From Chitinophagaceae bacterium (GTDB taxonomy: Bacteria > Bacteroidota > Bacteroidia > Chitinophagales > Chitinophagaceae): DNA of 64,000 bases. The DNA is taken from the NCBI GenBank assembly GCA_947447465.1, contig CANFKE010000006.1:62001-126000 (forward strand). The letters run 5' to 3'. Of the stretch, positions 45,831-54,010 are shown piece by piece. The number at the start of each line of letters is the position of its first letter. The stretch's first letter is position 1. Made by a program: the position numbers and the translations under genes. The notes below the pieces were generated by a model. That model saw nothing but the letters and a program-made list of their open reading frames with translations. It did not search any database and was not told the DNA's origin.

Positions 45831-46593
45831 CCACGACCAATCAGCCGTACCTCTTTGAAATAAATTAGAATCGGAAATCTGTGAGATCTGATTAATCATT
45901 GTAATGTGTGATCTGGACAATAATCGGGCACGATCGGGCATTGTCATTTTACATAAACTATTAATTATGAATAACTTATCAAAACCCCATGCCCGATTAT
46001 TTTTTTCACCTCCATCGGGCATTCCCCCTCCACCTCCCGTTGTGGTTCTCTTATCGACGACCCAGCAGACGAACCTCTTTGAAATAAATTAGATCGGGGA
46101 TCTGTGAGATTTGAGTAATCATCGAAAATCCGTGATCCGTACAAAAATCGGGCATGATCGGGCATTGCCATGTTACACAAACAATTAACTATGAATGACT
46201 TATCAAAACCCCATGCCCGATTATTTTTTTCACCTCCATCGGGCATGCCCCTCCACCTCCCGTTGTGGTACTCTTACCGACGACCAAGTAGCCTTGCCTT
46301 TTTGACACAAATTAGTATCGGGAATCTGTGAGATCTGAACAGTCATTAAAATCCTTGATCTGGACAAAAATCGGGCATGATCGGGCATTGTCATTTTACA
46401 TAAACAATTAACTATGAATAACTTATCAAAATCCTATGCCCGATTATTTTTTTCACCTCCATCGGGCATTCCCCCTCCACCTCCCGTTGTGGTGCTCTCA
46501 CCGACAACCAAGTAGCCTTGCCTTTTTGACAGAAATTAGAATCGGTAATCCGTGAGATATGAACAATCATTAAAATCCTTGATCCGTACAAAC
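45831..46593 (+). repeat. Tandem array of ~223-bp repeats (about 3.4 copies)
   Basis: Three full copies (about 45831-46054, 46055-46278, 46279-46501) and a partial fourth (46502-46593) lie head to tail; anchor words recur 224 and 223 bp apart. Each full copy has two ATCGGGCA(T/C) words 10 bp apart, then ATGCCCGAT followed by TTATTTTTTT in copy 2 (46213-46230), then a further ATCGGGCAT. The single ATGCCCGAT can pair with the words before or after it, giving two alternative hairpins. Short frames opening ATGAATAACTTATC occur in each copy but diverge at their ends. The 1047-bp gap between mlaE and purF otherwise shows nothing I recognise (45644-45830, 46594-46675). Confidence 0.88.
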
Positions 46594-46675
46594 AAAATAT
46601 GGTTAGTTATTCACTTTAACACAATATCATGTTTTCCTTCACATAACATGAATTCTTTTTCTTCTTTTCCCTTAG

Positions 46676-46683
46676 TACATTTG
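46676..46683 (+). promoter_or_regulatory. TAnnTTTG promoter element of purF
   Basis: TACATTTG lies 7 nt upstream of the purF ATG at 46691, implying a very short leader that excludes the repeat array from the purF mRNA if this promoter is used. Confidence 0.5.
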
Positions 46684-46690
46684 TATCCTC

Positions 46691-48538
46691 ATGTCCGACG
46701 CAATACAGCACGAATGTGGTTTGGCGTATATCCGCCTCTTAAAACCACTTTCTCATTACCACGTTAAGTACGGCACTGCCGTATATGGTCTGAATAAGTT
46801 ATACCTGCTTATGGAAAAGCAGCACAACCGCGGCCAGGATGGCGCAGGTATAGCAAGTGTTAAGCTCGATGTGGCTGCCGGCCACCAGAACATGCATCGA
46901 CTGCGTGTTAGCGGGCAGCAAGCCATCGGAAAAATATTTCAGAATATTAATGAAGAGGTGGGTGAGCTCGAGAAGATGTACCCCAATATTTTGCAGCACC
47001 CCGGTTTCCTTAAAGGATACATGAGGTTCGCCGGCGAGATATTACTGGGCCATCTCCGCTATGGCACGCAGGGCAAGAACAATATCGAGTTCTGTCATCC
47101 CTTCATAAAGCCGCATATCAATCCTACCCGAAATCTGGCAATGGCGGGCAACTTCAATCTGGTCAATACAGACGAGTTGTTCAATATGTTAGATAGCAAC
47201 CCCACAGGCACAATGCGCGAAAGCGACCTCGGTGCTATGATCGAGACCATACATTATTATTTATGTATGGCCGATGATACCAACCCCGCATCGCTCAACA
47301 TCGAAGGTATTCTCAAGCAGGCTACTACTCATTTCGATGGTGGATATGTCTTCAGCGGACTGATCGGTAACGGTGATAGCTTTGTAATGCGTGATCCGAA
47401 TGGTATCCGCCCTTGCTATTATTACATGAGCGATGAAGTGATCGTTGCCGCTTCTGAGCGTGCTGCTATCATGACCGCTTTCAATGTTACCAAAGAACAG
47501 GTGATAAAACTGGAGCCGGGTCACGCTATCATTGTATCAGCCGATGGTACATTTAAAGACGTAGAGATCCTCGCTCCGCGTGAACTCAAGGCTTGTAGCT
47601 TTGAACGTATTTACTTTAGTCGTGGCAGCGATCCCGAAATATACCGTGAGCGCATGGAGCTGGGACGCAATCTCGCCGGTACAGTATTAAAGGCGCTCGA
47701 CTATCATCTGAAGCATACCATCGTTTCCTTCATCCCTAATACAGCCGAAACGGCTTTCTATGGTTTGATCAAAGGACTTGAAGATTACCTCAAGGATATC
47801 ACTCTGCAGAGGATATACGAGAGAAAAGATACACTGACTAAGGATGAAATGCGCGAACTGGTTTATCGTCGCGTACGAATAGAAAAGATAGCCATTAAAG
47901 ATGCCAAGCTGCGTACTTTTATCACCGAAGATGCGTCGCGCAATGAAATGGTGCAGCACGTTTACGATATTACCTATGGTACTGTAGAACGTGATGTAGA
48001 TACTTTGGTGGTCATAGACGACTCAATAGTCAGAGGTACCACACTCAAGGAAAGTATCATCAAGATGCTCGATCGTCTGGGCCCTAAGCGCATTATCATT
48101 GTCTCTTCTGCGCCCCAGATACGCTACCCCGATTGTTATGGTATAGATATGAGCCGCATGGGCGACTTTATTGCCTTTCAGGCCGCTGTAGGTTTGCTGC
48201 ATGATAATGGTAAAGAACATCTGCTCACAGATACTTACAATCTTTGTAAGGCAGCTGAGGCAAACGGAACATTGAAAGATCAGAATTTTGTAAAAGCTAT
48301 CTACGAGCCGTTTACAGCCGAGGAAATAAGCAATAAGATTGCACAAATGTTACGTCACAAAGATGTGAACACTCAGGTAGATGTCATCTATCAGTCTATA
48401 GAAGGTCTTTACGATGCTTGCCCTAATGATCGTGGTGATTGGTATTTCACCGGTAATTATCCCACCAAAGGTGGTAACAGGGTTGCCAATAAAGCATTTA
48501 TGAACTACATGGAACAAAAAGAAGGCAGAGGATATTGA
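46691..48538 (+). CDS. purF: Amidophosphoribosyltransferase
   Basis: First committed enzyme of purine synthesis: glutamine plus PRPP gives phosphoribosylamine. 615 residues, the long Bacteroidota form. An N-terminal octapeptide precedes the nucleophile Cys9 (HECGLAYIR) and is probably removed, as in other class II glutamine amidotransferases. The glutaminase core shows LLMEKQHNRGQDGAGIAS and LGHLRYGTQGKNN. The PRPP-binding loop is VVIDDSIVRGTTLKESI, near residue 440. No other pur genes are nearby. Its stop codon sits inside a terminator hairpin. Confidence 0.94.
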   Translation: MSDAIQHECGLAYIRLLKPLSHYHVKYGTAVYGLNKLYLLMEKQHNRGQDGAGIASVKLDVAAGHQNMHRLRVSGQQAIGKIFQNINEEVGELEKMYPNILQHPGFLKGYMRFAGEILLGHLRYGTQGKNNIEFCHPFIKPHINPTRNLAMAGNFNLVNTDELFNMLDSNPTGTMRESDLGAMIETIHYYLCMADDTNPASLNIEGILKQATTHFDGGYVFSGLIGNGDSFVMRDPNGIRPCYYYMSDEVIVAASERAAIMTAFNVTKEQVIKLEPGHAIIVSADGTFKDVEILAPRELKACSFERIYFSRGSDPEIYRERMELGRNLAGTVLKALDYHLKHTIVSFIPNTAETAFYGLIKGLEDYLKDITLQRIYERKDTLTKDEMRELVYRRVRIEKIAIKDAKLRTFITEDASRNEMVQHVYDITYGTVERDVDTLVVIDDSIVRGTTLKESIIKMLDRLGPKRIIIVSSAPQIRYPDCYGIDMSRMGDFIAFQAAVGLLHDNGKEHLLTDTYNLCKAAEANGTLKDQNFVKAIYEPFTAEEISNKIAQMLRHKDVNTQVDVIYQSIEGLYDACPNDRGDWYFTGNYPTKGGNRVANKAFMNYMEQKEGRGY

Positions 48539-48551
48539 TCCTCTGCCTTTT
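48522..48551 (+). terminator. Terminator overlapping the purF stop codon
   Basis: Perfect 12-bp arms AAGGCAGAGGAT (48522-48533) and ATCCTCTGCCTT (48538-48549) with a 4-nt loop and a short T run. The purF TGA (48536-48538) lies in the loop and first base of the 3' arm. Confidence 0.88.
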
Positions 48552-48683
48552 AAAGAGTAATTTATTATTGTATGCTTACTGTCGCTAGAGTTAGCGTACC
48601 ACTCTGGTAACGACTAATATAACGGATCTCTGGTTCTGACATCGGGTTGAGCCCAACAATAAACCTCTATTCTATGAACCGAT

Positions 48684-49748
48684 CTATCTTACTATCTGCA
48701 CATAGGTCACATCGTTGCCCGATATTACCTGTGCCACATAAGTGCCCTTTGCCAGTTGCTGCAGGTTCAGCACATTCTGGTTGTCAGCAGAGAGCACCAG
48801 CTTAGACTGCATATCATAAACTGCCACATGATATTGCTTCCAGTCGGCAGGTAGTTTCAAAGTAGCTATCCCATCGACTGCAGGATTAGGGAAGGCTTCT
48901 ACATTATAGCTTGCTCGGTTTGTATTAGATACGCCCACATGCAGGTCGCGGGCCATATCACGATATCTGATAGTAGTAATGTTCTCTGTAGTGCCGGTAA
49001 CATTCGTGGTCACCCACAGTATCGGATAATGTTCTCCATTGGCCAGCCATCTGTACTCAACAGTATTCCTCGGGAATCCCAACGGAAAGCCGCTGATGGT
49101 CACAGAGTCTATCTCATGGATCTCAGATCTTACTCTCAGACAGTTCACAGGGGTAGTAAAGAATGGGGTAACGATAGTGCCCCAGCCATCTACTCTGGTC
49201 TTACGGTAACCCTTCTGTTTCAAAGTGGCGGTGCCGCTCAGACCTATGGTAAGGGCAAAGTTAGAGCTGTCACTATTCAGGTAATTGAGTGGAAAGTAAT
49301 ACCAGTCATCATCTGTAGTATAGTTGAATGGGGTAGGTATCCCTGCTATTTTGGCGCCAAATGCTGTAGCAGAGTATCTGCTTGGGCTGGTCTTTTTCTC
49401 AAAGAATGTATAAAGCTGGGTCACACTCACTGGTAGAAAAGCACCTCCGGGAAATGAATCAGATACTTTATAGCCATATGCGCTGAGCGATATCAAAGCA
49501 TAAGTAAGGCTCACGCTGAGTGCCGATTTATAGGTGTCAACCGCCTGTGCTACGGGTACAAGCGTACTGTAGTCCCAGGTAATGTTCGTGCCGCTGTCGC
49601 CAAGGTTTATGGTACTGCCAACAGGTGATGCTGTACTGTAACGCAGTGTATCGCCCGATACCGGCATATCACCGGCTGTAATAGTTATCTGACCATACGA
49701 TGCACTGGTAATCAATAAAGTAAATAAGAGTAAAAATACTTTGTTCAT
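48684..49748 (-). CDS. Secreted protein with type IX sorting domain
   Basis: 354 residues. A signal peptide (MNKVFLLLFTLLITSASYG) precedes QITITAGDMPVSG. The central ~260 residues have no domain I recognise; they are rich in S/T/Y/F as in secreted beta proteins. The last ~70 residues form a type A C-terminal sorting domain: EAFPNPAVDGIATLKL, YHVAVYDMQSKLVLS, LNLQQLAKGTYVAQV and a basic end. Such a domain sends the protein through the SprA translocon to the cell surface or medium. Single gene, on the minus strand between purF and metH. Confidence 0.85.
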   Translation of the reverse strand: MNKVFLLLFTLLITSASYGQITITAGDMPVSGDTLRYSTASPVGSTINLGDSGTNITWDYSTLVPVAQAVDTYKSALSVSLTYALISLSAYGYKVSDSFPGGAFLPVSVTQLYTFFEKKTSPSRYSATAFGAKIAGIPTPFNYTTDDDWYYFPLNYLNSDSSNFALTIGLSGTATLKQKGYRKTRVDGWGTIVTPFFTTPVNCLRVRSEIHEIDSVTISGFPLGFPRNTVEYRWLANGEHYPILWVTTNVTGTTENITTIRYRDMARDLHVGVSNTNRASYNVEAFPNPAVDGIATLKLPADWKQYHVAVYDMQSKLVLSADNQNVLNLQQLAKGTYVAQVISGNDVTYVQIVR

Positions 49749-49881
49749 ATAGAGGTTAGTTTTATCAAATATACTGTTTTGTATGTATGTTTTATATTTT
49801 AAGCAATATTTATACAGTAACAGGTAGGTATAGTTCCTTTACTTATGAGTTTTGCCGCAACATGGCTTGGTCTATAATGTA

Positions 49882-49889
49882 TATCTTTG
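49882..49889 (+). promoter_or_regulatory. TAnnTTTG promoter element of metH
   Basis: TATCTTTG ends 21 nt before the ATG at 49911. An in-frame ATG-less extension from 49887 would begin within this element, which supports the 49911 start. No cobalamin riboswitch is visible upstream. Confidence 0.6.
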
Positions 49890-49910
49890 TGTACCTTTCT
49901 AAATAATATA

Positions 49911-52622
49911 ATGTCTGTAATACAACCTTTTTTAAGATTGAGTGGATTGGAACCGCTCGTTGTTCGCCCGGAGATGAACTTTGTCAATGTAGGCGAGCGC
50001 ACTAACGTTACCGGTTCTAAAAAATTTGCCCGTCTTATCCGCGAAAACAAATACGAAGAAGCATTGTCTGTAGCACGCCAACAGGTAGAAAATGGCGCTC
50101 AGATACTGGATGTGAACATGGATGATGCCCTGTTGGATGGCGTAATGGCCATGACCACTTTCATCAACCTGCTGCAGGCCGAACCGGATATTGCCAAGAT
50201 ACCGGTAATGCTCGACTCATCGAAGTTCGCCATCATAGAGTCGGGACTTAAATGCATTCAGGGCAAGTGTATCGTGAACTCCATTTCGCTGAAAGAAGGG
50301 GAAGAAAAGTTCATAGAGCAGGCCAATATATGCCATAGTTACGGTGCCGCGGTCATTGTTATGGCATTCGATGAAACAGGTCAGGCAGATACATTGCAAA
50401 AGAAGGTCGATATCTCACAAAGAGCGTATAAGATCCTTACAGAACAGGTTGGGTTCAAACCACAGGATATCATCTTCGACCCTAACATATTTGCTATAGC
50501 CACGGGCATTGAAGAACATAATAATTACGGGGTCGATTTCATTGAAGCAACTCGTATCATCAAGCAATGCATGCCGCTCACTAAGGTAAGTGGTGGGGTC
50601 AGCAATATCTCTTTTTCCTTCAGGGGAAATGAAACGGTGCGCGAAGCAATGCACGGCGTATTTCTATACCATGCCATTAAGGCAGGTATGGACATGGGCA
50701 TTGTTAATGCAGGTCAGTTGGTGGTATATGACGAGATAGAGCCTAAGCTAAGAGAGCTGTGTGAGGATGTTATTCTCAACCGCCATCCCGATGCTACGGA
50801 ACGATTAGTGACTTTTGCCGAGACCGTAAAAGCTAAAGATAAGGAAGAGAAAGTAGATGATCTCTGGCGCAGTGCCCCTGTAGAAGAACGGCTGAAACAT
50901 GCACTGGTCAACGGTATCACAGATCATATAGATGCAGATACAGAAGAAGCTCGAATCAAATATCCCAAACCGCTTGATGTCATCGAAGGTCCTTTGATGG
51001 ATGGTATGAATGTAGTGGGTGATCTGTTTGGTAGCGGAAAAATGTTCTTGCCGCAGGTGGTGAAGAGTGCCAGAGTTATGAAGAAGAGTGTTGCGTATCT
51101 TTTCCCGTTCATTGAAGCGGAGAAGGAAGAACGCAGGCTGGCACATATAGCTGCCGGTACTATTAATGAAGAGAATGCCGGTGCAGCCAAGATACTGATG
51201 GCTACAGTAAAAGGCGATGTACACGATATTGGTAAGAACATAGTTGGTGTGGTATTGGGGTGTAACGGTTATGACATCATAGATCTTGGGGTCATGGTGC
51301 CTGCCGATAAAATACTGGATACTGCACAAAGAGAGAACGTCGATATCATTGGGTTGAGCGGATTGATCACTCCTTCGCTTGATGAGATGGTGCATGTGGC
51401 TCGTGAGATGAAACGAAGAGGTATGAAGCAACCGCTGATGATAGGCGGTGCTACTACCAGTCGTATGCATACAGCTGTTAAGATAGCTCCGCAATATGAT
51501 AATGGCGTAGTATATGTACTGGATGCCAGCCGCAGCGTTACTGTTGCAGGTAATCTGCTCAATAAAGAACAAAAGGATGCGTTCTTAGGGAATATCAATA
51601 CCGAGTACGATAAGCTGCGCGATGACTTTAATAATAAACGTACCGCTAAGCAATACATATCTCTGGCAGAAGCGCAGGCCAATCCTGTAGCTATAAACTG
51701 GGAGGGCTATACACCGCCAAAACCTCAACAGATGGGCGTTCAGGTTTATCCCGACTATGATCTTAAAGAGATAAGGCATTATATAGATTGGGGGCCATTC
51801 TTCATAGCATGGGAAATGAAGGGCAAATTTCCGGAGATACTTACGGATGCTACATTTGGTGAGGAAGCTACAAAACTCTACAATGAGGCGAATCTGATGC
51901 TTGATAAGATCATCAGTGAAAAGTGGTTGACAGCAAAGGGGGTGACCGGTTTCTGGAAAGCTGATAAGGTTGCTCCGGATACGATAATCATCAAGAATGA
52001 AGATGGTGGCGAACTAACTACTTTGGAAATGTTGCGCCAGCAGATAAAGAAAGCAGCTGGTCAACCTAGCTTCTCTCTGGCCGACTTTGTAAAGCCTGTT
52101 AGCGTGAATTCAAGTGTTGATGACTATATGGGTGCCTTTGCTGTGAGCATACATGGAATAGAGCCTCACTTGAAGCGATTCATGGAAGATCATGATGACT
52201 TCCATAAGATACTCTTACAGGCATTGGCTGACAGGCTTGCTGAGGCATTTGCTGAAGTGCTGCATAAGAAGGTAAGAACGGAAACATGGGGGTATGCAAA
52301 AGATGAGCAGATACCGCTTGCGGAATTAGTACACGAGCAATATCAAGGTATAAGACCTGCCCCCGGATATCCGGCATGTCCCGATCATACTGAAAAGCTA
52401 AAGTTGTTCGAACTGCTCAATGCAACCGGCAATGCAGGGATCGAACTCACGGAATCGTTGGCAATGTATCCTGCTGCTTCAGTTTGTGGTTGGTATTTCA
52501 GCCATCCGCAAAGTGTATATTTTGGTATCAACAAGATCACACAAGATCAGTTAGAAAACTATACCCACCGTAAGGGCATGAGTATAGATGAAGTAAGTAA
52601 ATGGTTGTCGCCGATATTGTAA
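49911..52622 (+). CDS. metH: Methionine synthase, cobalamin-dependent, lacking the homocysteine domain
   Basis: 903 residues, compared with about 1230 for full-length MetH. The protein begins directly with the pterin-binding barrel ([20 protein letters not shown], then [13 protein letters not shown]). Next come the cap and B12 domains, with GDVHDIGKN carrying the lower-ligand His438 and [15 protein letters not shown]. The activation domain near the C-terminus has [15 protein letters not shown] and [16 protein letters not shown]. The N-terminal zinc/homocysteine barrel is absent, so a separately encoded homocysteine methyltransferase is expected. None is in the window. It probably forms an operon with the following membrane-protein gene. 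Confidence 0.94.
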   Translation: MSVIQPFLRLSGLEPLVVRPEMNFVNVGERTNVTGSKKFARLIRENKYEEALSVARQQVENGAQILDVNMDDALLDGVMAMTTFINLLQAEPDIAKIPVMLDSSKFAIIESGLKCIQGKCIVNSISLKEGEEKFIEQANICHSYGAAVIVMAFDETGQADTLQKKVDISQRAYKILTEQVGFKPQDIIFDPNIFAIATGIEEHNNYGVDFIEATRIIKQCMPLTKVSGGVSNISFSFRGNETVREAMHGVFLYHAIKAGMDMGIVNAGQLVVYDEIEPKLRELCEDVILNRHPDATERLVTFAETVKAKDKEEKVDDLWRSAPVEERLKHALVNGITDHIDADTEEARIKYPKPLDVIEGPLMDGMNVVGDLFGSGKMFLPQVVKSARVMKKSVAYLFPFIEAEKEERRLAHIAAGTINEENAGAAKILMATVKGDVHDIGKNIVGVVLGCNGYDIIDLGVMVPADKILDTAQRENVDIIGLSGLITPSLDEMVHVAREMKRRGMKQPLMIGGATTSRMHTAVKIAPQYDNGVVYVLDASRSVTVAGNLLNKEQKDAFLGNINTEYDKLRDDFNNKRTAKQYISLAEAQANPVAINWEGYTPPKPQQMGVQVYPDYDLKEIRHYIDWGPFFIAWEMKGKFPEILTDATFGEEATKLYNEANLMLDKIISEKWLTAKGVTGFWKADKVAPDTIIIKNEDGGELTTLEMLRQQIKKAAGQPSFSLADFVKPVSVNSSVDDYMGAFAVSIHGIEPHLKRFMEDHDDFHKILLQALADRLAEAFAEVLHKKVRTETWGYAKDEQIPLAELVHEQYQGIRPAPGYPACPDHTEKLKLFELLNATGNAGIELTESLAMYPAASVCGWYFSHPQSVYFGINKITQDQLENYTHRKGMSIDEVSKWLSPIL

Positions 52623-52674
52623 TAAGTTCATCATTCAGAGAATCGCAATAATATTTAAATCAAAATAGTTACCA

Positions 52675-53349
52675 GTGAGTCAGGAACCAGTACAACAACG
52701 ATTAGAAAATACTCCTCAACCCAAAGCATTGAGGGTGGTGGCCGGTATTGTATCATACATATGCCATCCGGTATTTATGCCCTTGATCATGACCTTTGCA
52801 TTGGGGCTTCTGTCTCCGGTAAGCTTTGCGGGTATTACACCCAAGCAGCAAGGAATACTGTTGTTGAACGTTATTATATCTGCGGTAATATTTCCATTGT
52901 TCAGTATCGCATTGATGAAGCCGCTGGGCTTTATTGACAGTTTTCATATGCGCACTGCCAAAGAAAGGACCATACCGCTTATGGTGACTATGGTATTCTA
53001 CTTCTGGATCAGCCATGTATTCAATAGTATGACCGCAGTACCCGTGCCTCTTATTCTTAAGGTGTTGATGTTGGGTAATTTCTGGGGTGTCATTGTACTC
53101 TTTGTGATCAATATCTTCACCAAGATCAGTATGCATACGGCAGCGGCAGGCGGTATGTTGGGTATCATTATAGTATTGATGATGAGCAGCCCTGTAAACA
53201 TGGTAGTCCCCTTCTTTGTGGCACTGGCCATAGCGGGTTTCATAGGTACCGCAAGGCTTATATTGGGTGCGCATCAGCGTGGCGATGTGTGGTTGGGTTA
53301 CCTCGTTGGTATTGCTGTGCAGGTAGCTGCATACTATTATATGAAATAG
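52675..53349 (+). CDS. PAP2-like multi-pass membrane protein
   Basis: 224 residues with about six hydrophobic helices. The tail has KISMHTAAAGGMLGIIIV and RLILGAHQRGDVWLGYLVGI, resembling the second and third motifs of PAP2 lipid phosphatases, with His in each. The first Lys/Arg motif is not clear, so activity is uncertain. A GTG start at 52675, 52 nt after metH, is used; no in-frame ATG fits. A role in envelope lipid or isoprenoid-phosphate metabolism is an inference from the motifs. Confidence 0.7.
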   Translation: MSQEPVQQRLENTPQPKALRVVAGIVSYICHPVFMPLIMTFALGLLSPVSFAGITPKQQGILLLNVIISAVIFPLFSIALMKPLGFIDSFHMRTAKERTIPLMVTMVFYFWISHVFNSMTAVPVPLILKVLMLGNFWGVIVLFVINIFTKISMHTAAAGGMLGIIIVLMMSSPVNMVVPFFVALAIAGFIGTARLILGAHQRGDVWLGYLVGIAVQVAAYYYMK

Positions 53350-53370
53350 TTGTAAATATAGTCTGTAAGG

Positions 53371-53827
53371 ATAGAGCAGGTAATAGCTACATGGCAAACA
53401 CATGATCGTATCAACTTGTATCTTCTTGATGCTATTGCTGAAGATCATCTTGCTGATATTACAGCATCGAAAGGTCGTTCTGTAGGTGAGCAATTGGCGC
53501 ACATACATAATGTAAGGCTGATGTAGCTAAAGGCCTCAGCTCCCGAACTATTAGCGGGATCGGACAAACTGGAAAAGGGACTTCACTTACTAAAGCTAAT
53601 ATTGCAGCGGCATTAGAAAGTAGTAGTAAAGCCCTAGAAGGCTTACTAACTGTGGTTTTGTCAAAGGCAGGATAAAAGGTGTAAAACCATATCCAATGAC
53701 CTTTTGGGGATATATCATATCTCATGAGTCGCATCACCGTGGGCAGATCATGATGACACTGAAACAGTCCGGTCATCCCGTAGATAAGAAGATACAGTTT
53801 GGCTTATGGGAGTGGGGAGTGCGATAA
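53371..53827 (+). pseudogene. Decayed DinB-family gene
   Basis: Conceptual translation of three frames gives a DinB/YfiT-like protein. The N-terminus reads VIATWQTHDRINLYLLDAI and GEQLAHIHNVRLM, then meets an in-frame TAG at 53524-53526. A frameshift near 53572-53580 (GAAAAGGG run) and another near 53650-53665 separate the rest. The C-terminus is intact: WGYIISHESHHRGQIMMTL ending LWEWGVR and TAA at 53825-53827, with the metal-binding HxxxH intact. Three lesions make a single sequencing error unlikely. No start codon in good context is seen. The remaining gap to the protease gene (53828-54010) has only a terminator. Confidence 0.82.
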
Positions 53828-53954
53828 ATGTGTGACCTATCACAAGGCTAATATCCTATACAAATTCTTTCCCGATTGTGATTAACAGCATAAAGTGCAA
53901 CTTGCCTTGACATTCGGAAAGCGTTCTTAGTAAACAAAGCGTATTTATCTGCAT

Positions 53955-53988
53955 TAAAAAAGCCGCCCTGCTATTACAGAGCGGCTTT
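53955..53988 (-). terminator. Terminator of the M16 protease gene
   Basis: AAAGCCGC (53959-53966) pairs with GCGGCTTT (53981-53988). An inner CTG/CAG pair closes a 6-nt loop. On the minus strand it runs into T6 (53961-53956). It lies 22 nt past the protease stop. Confidence 0.88.
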
Positions 53989-54010
53989 AGTATCCATATT
54001 AGTTGATCGA

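Noticed and set aside
45831-46593. Tandem array as a CRISPR locus
   Set aside because: Units are 223 bp and contiguous, without short repeats separated by unique spacers, and no cas gene is present.
45644-46690. Insertion sequence or integrated element between mlaE and purF
   Set aside because: No transposase frame, terminal inverted repeats or target duplication found; only the tandem array.
49749-49910. Cobalamin riboswitch upstream of metH
   Set aside because: No B12-box-like word was seen in the 162-nt gap.
50805-51572. Long minus-strand frame opposite metH
   Set aside because: It lies within conserved metH domains and has no protein-like motif pattern.
52753-53508. Minus-strand frame of 251 codons opposite the PAP2-like gene
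   Set aside because: His/Tyr/Gln-rich product typical of antisense to a membrane protein; the plus strand has clear helices.
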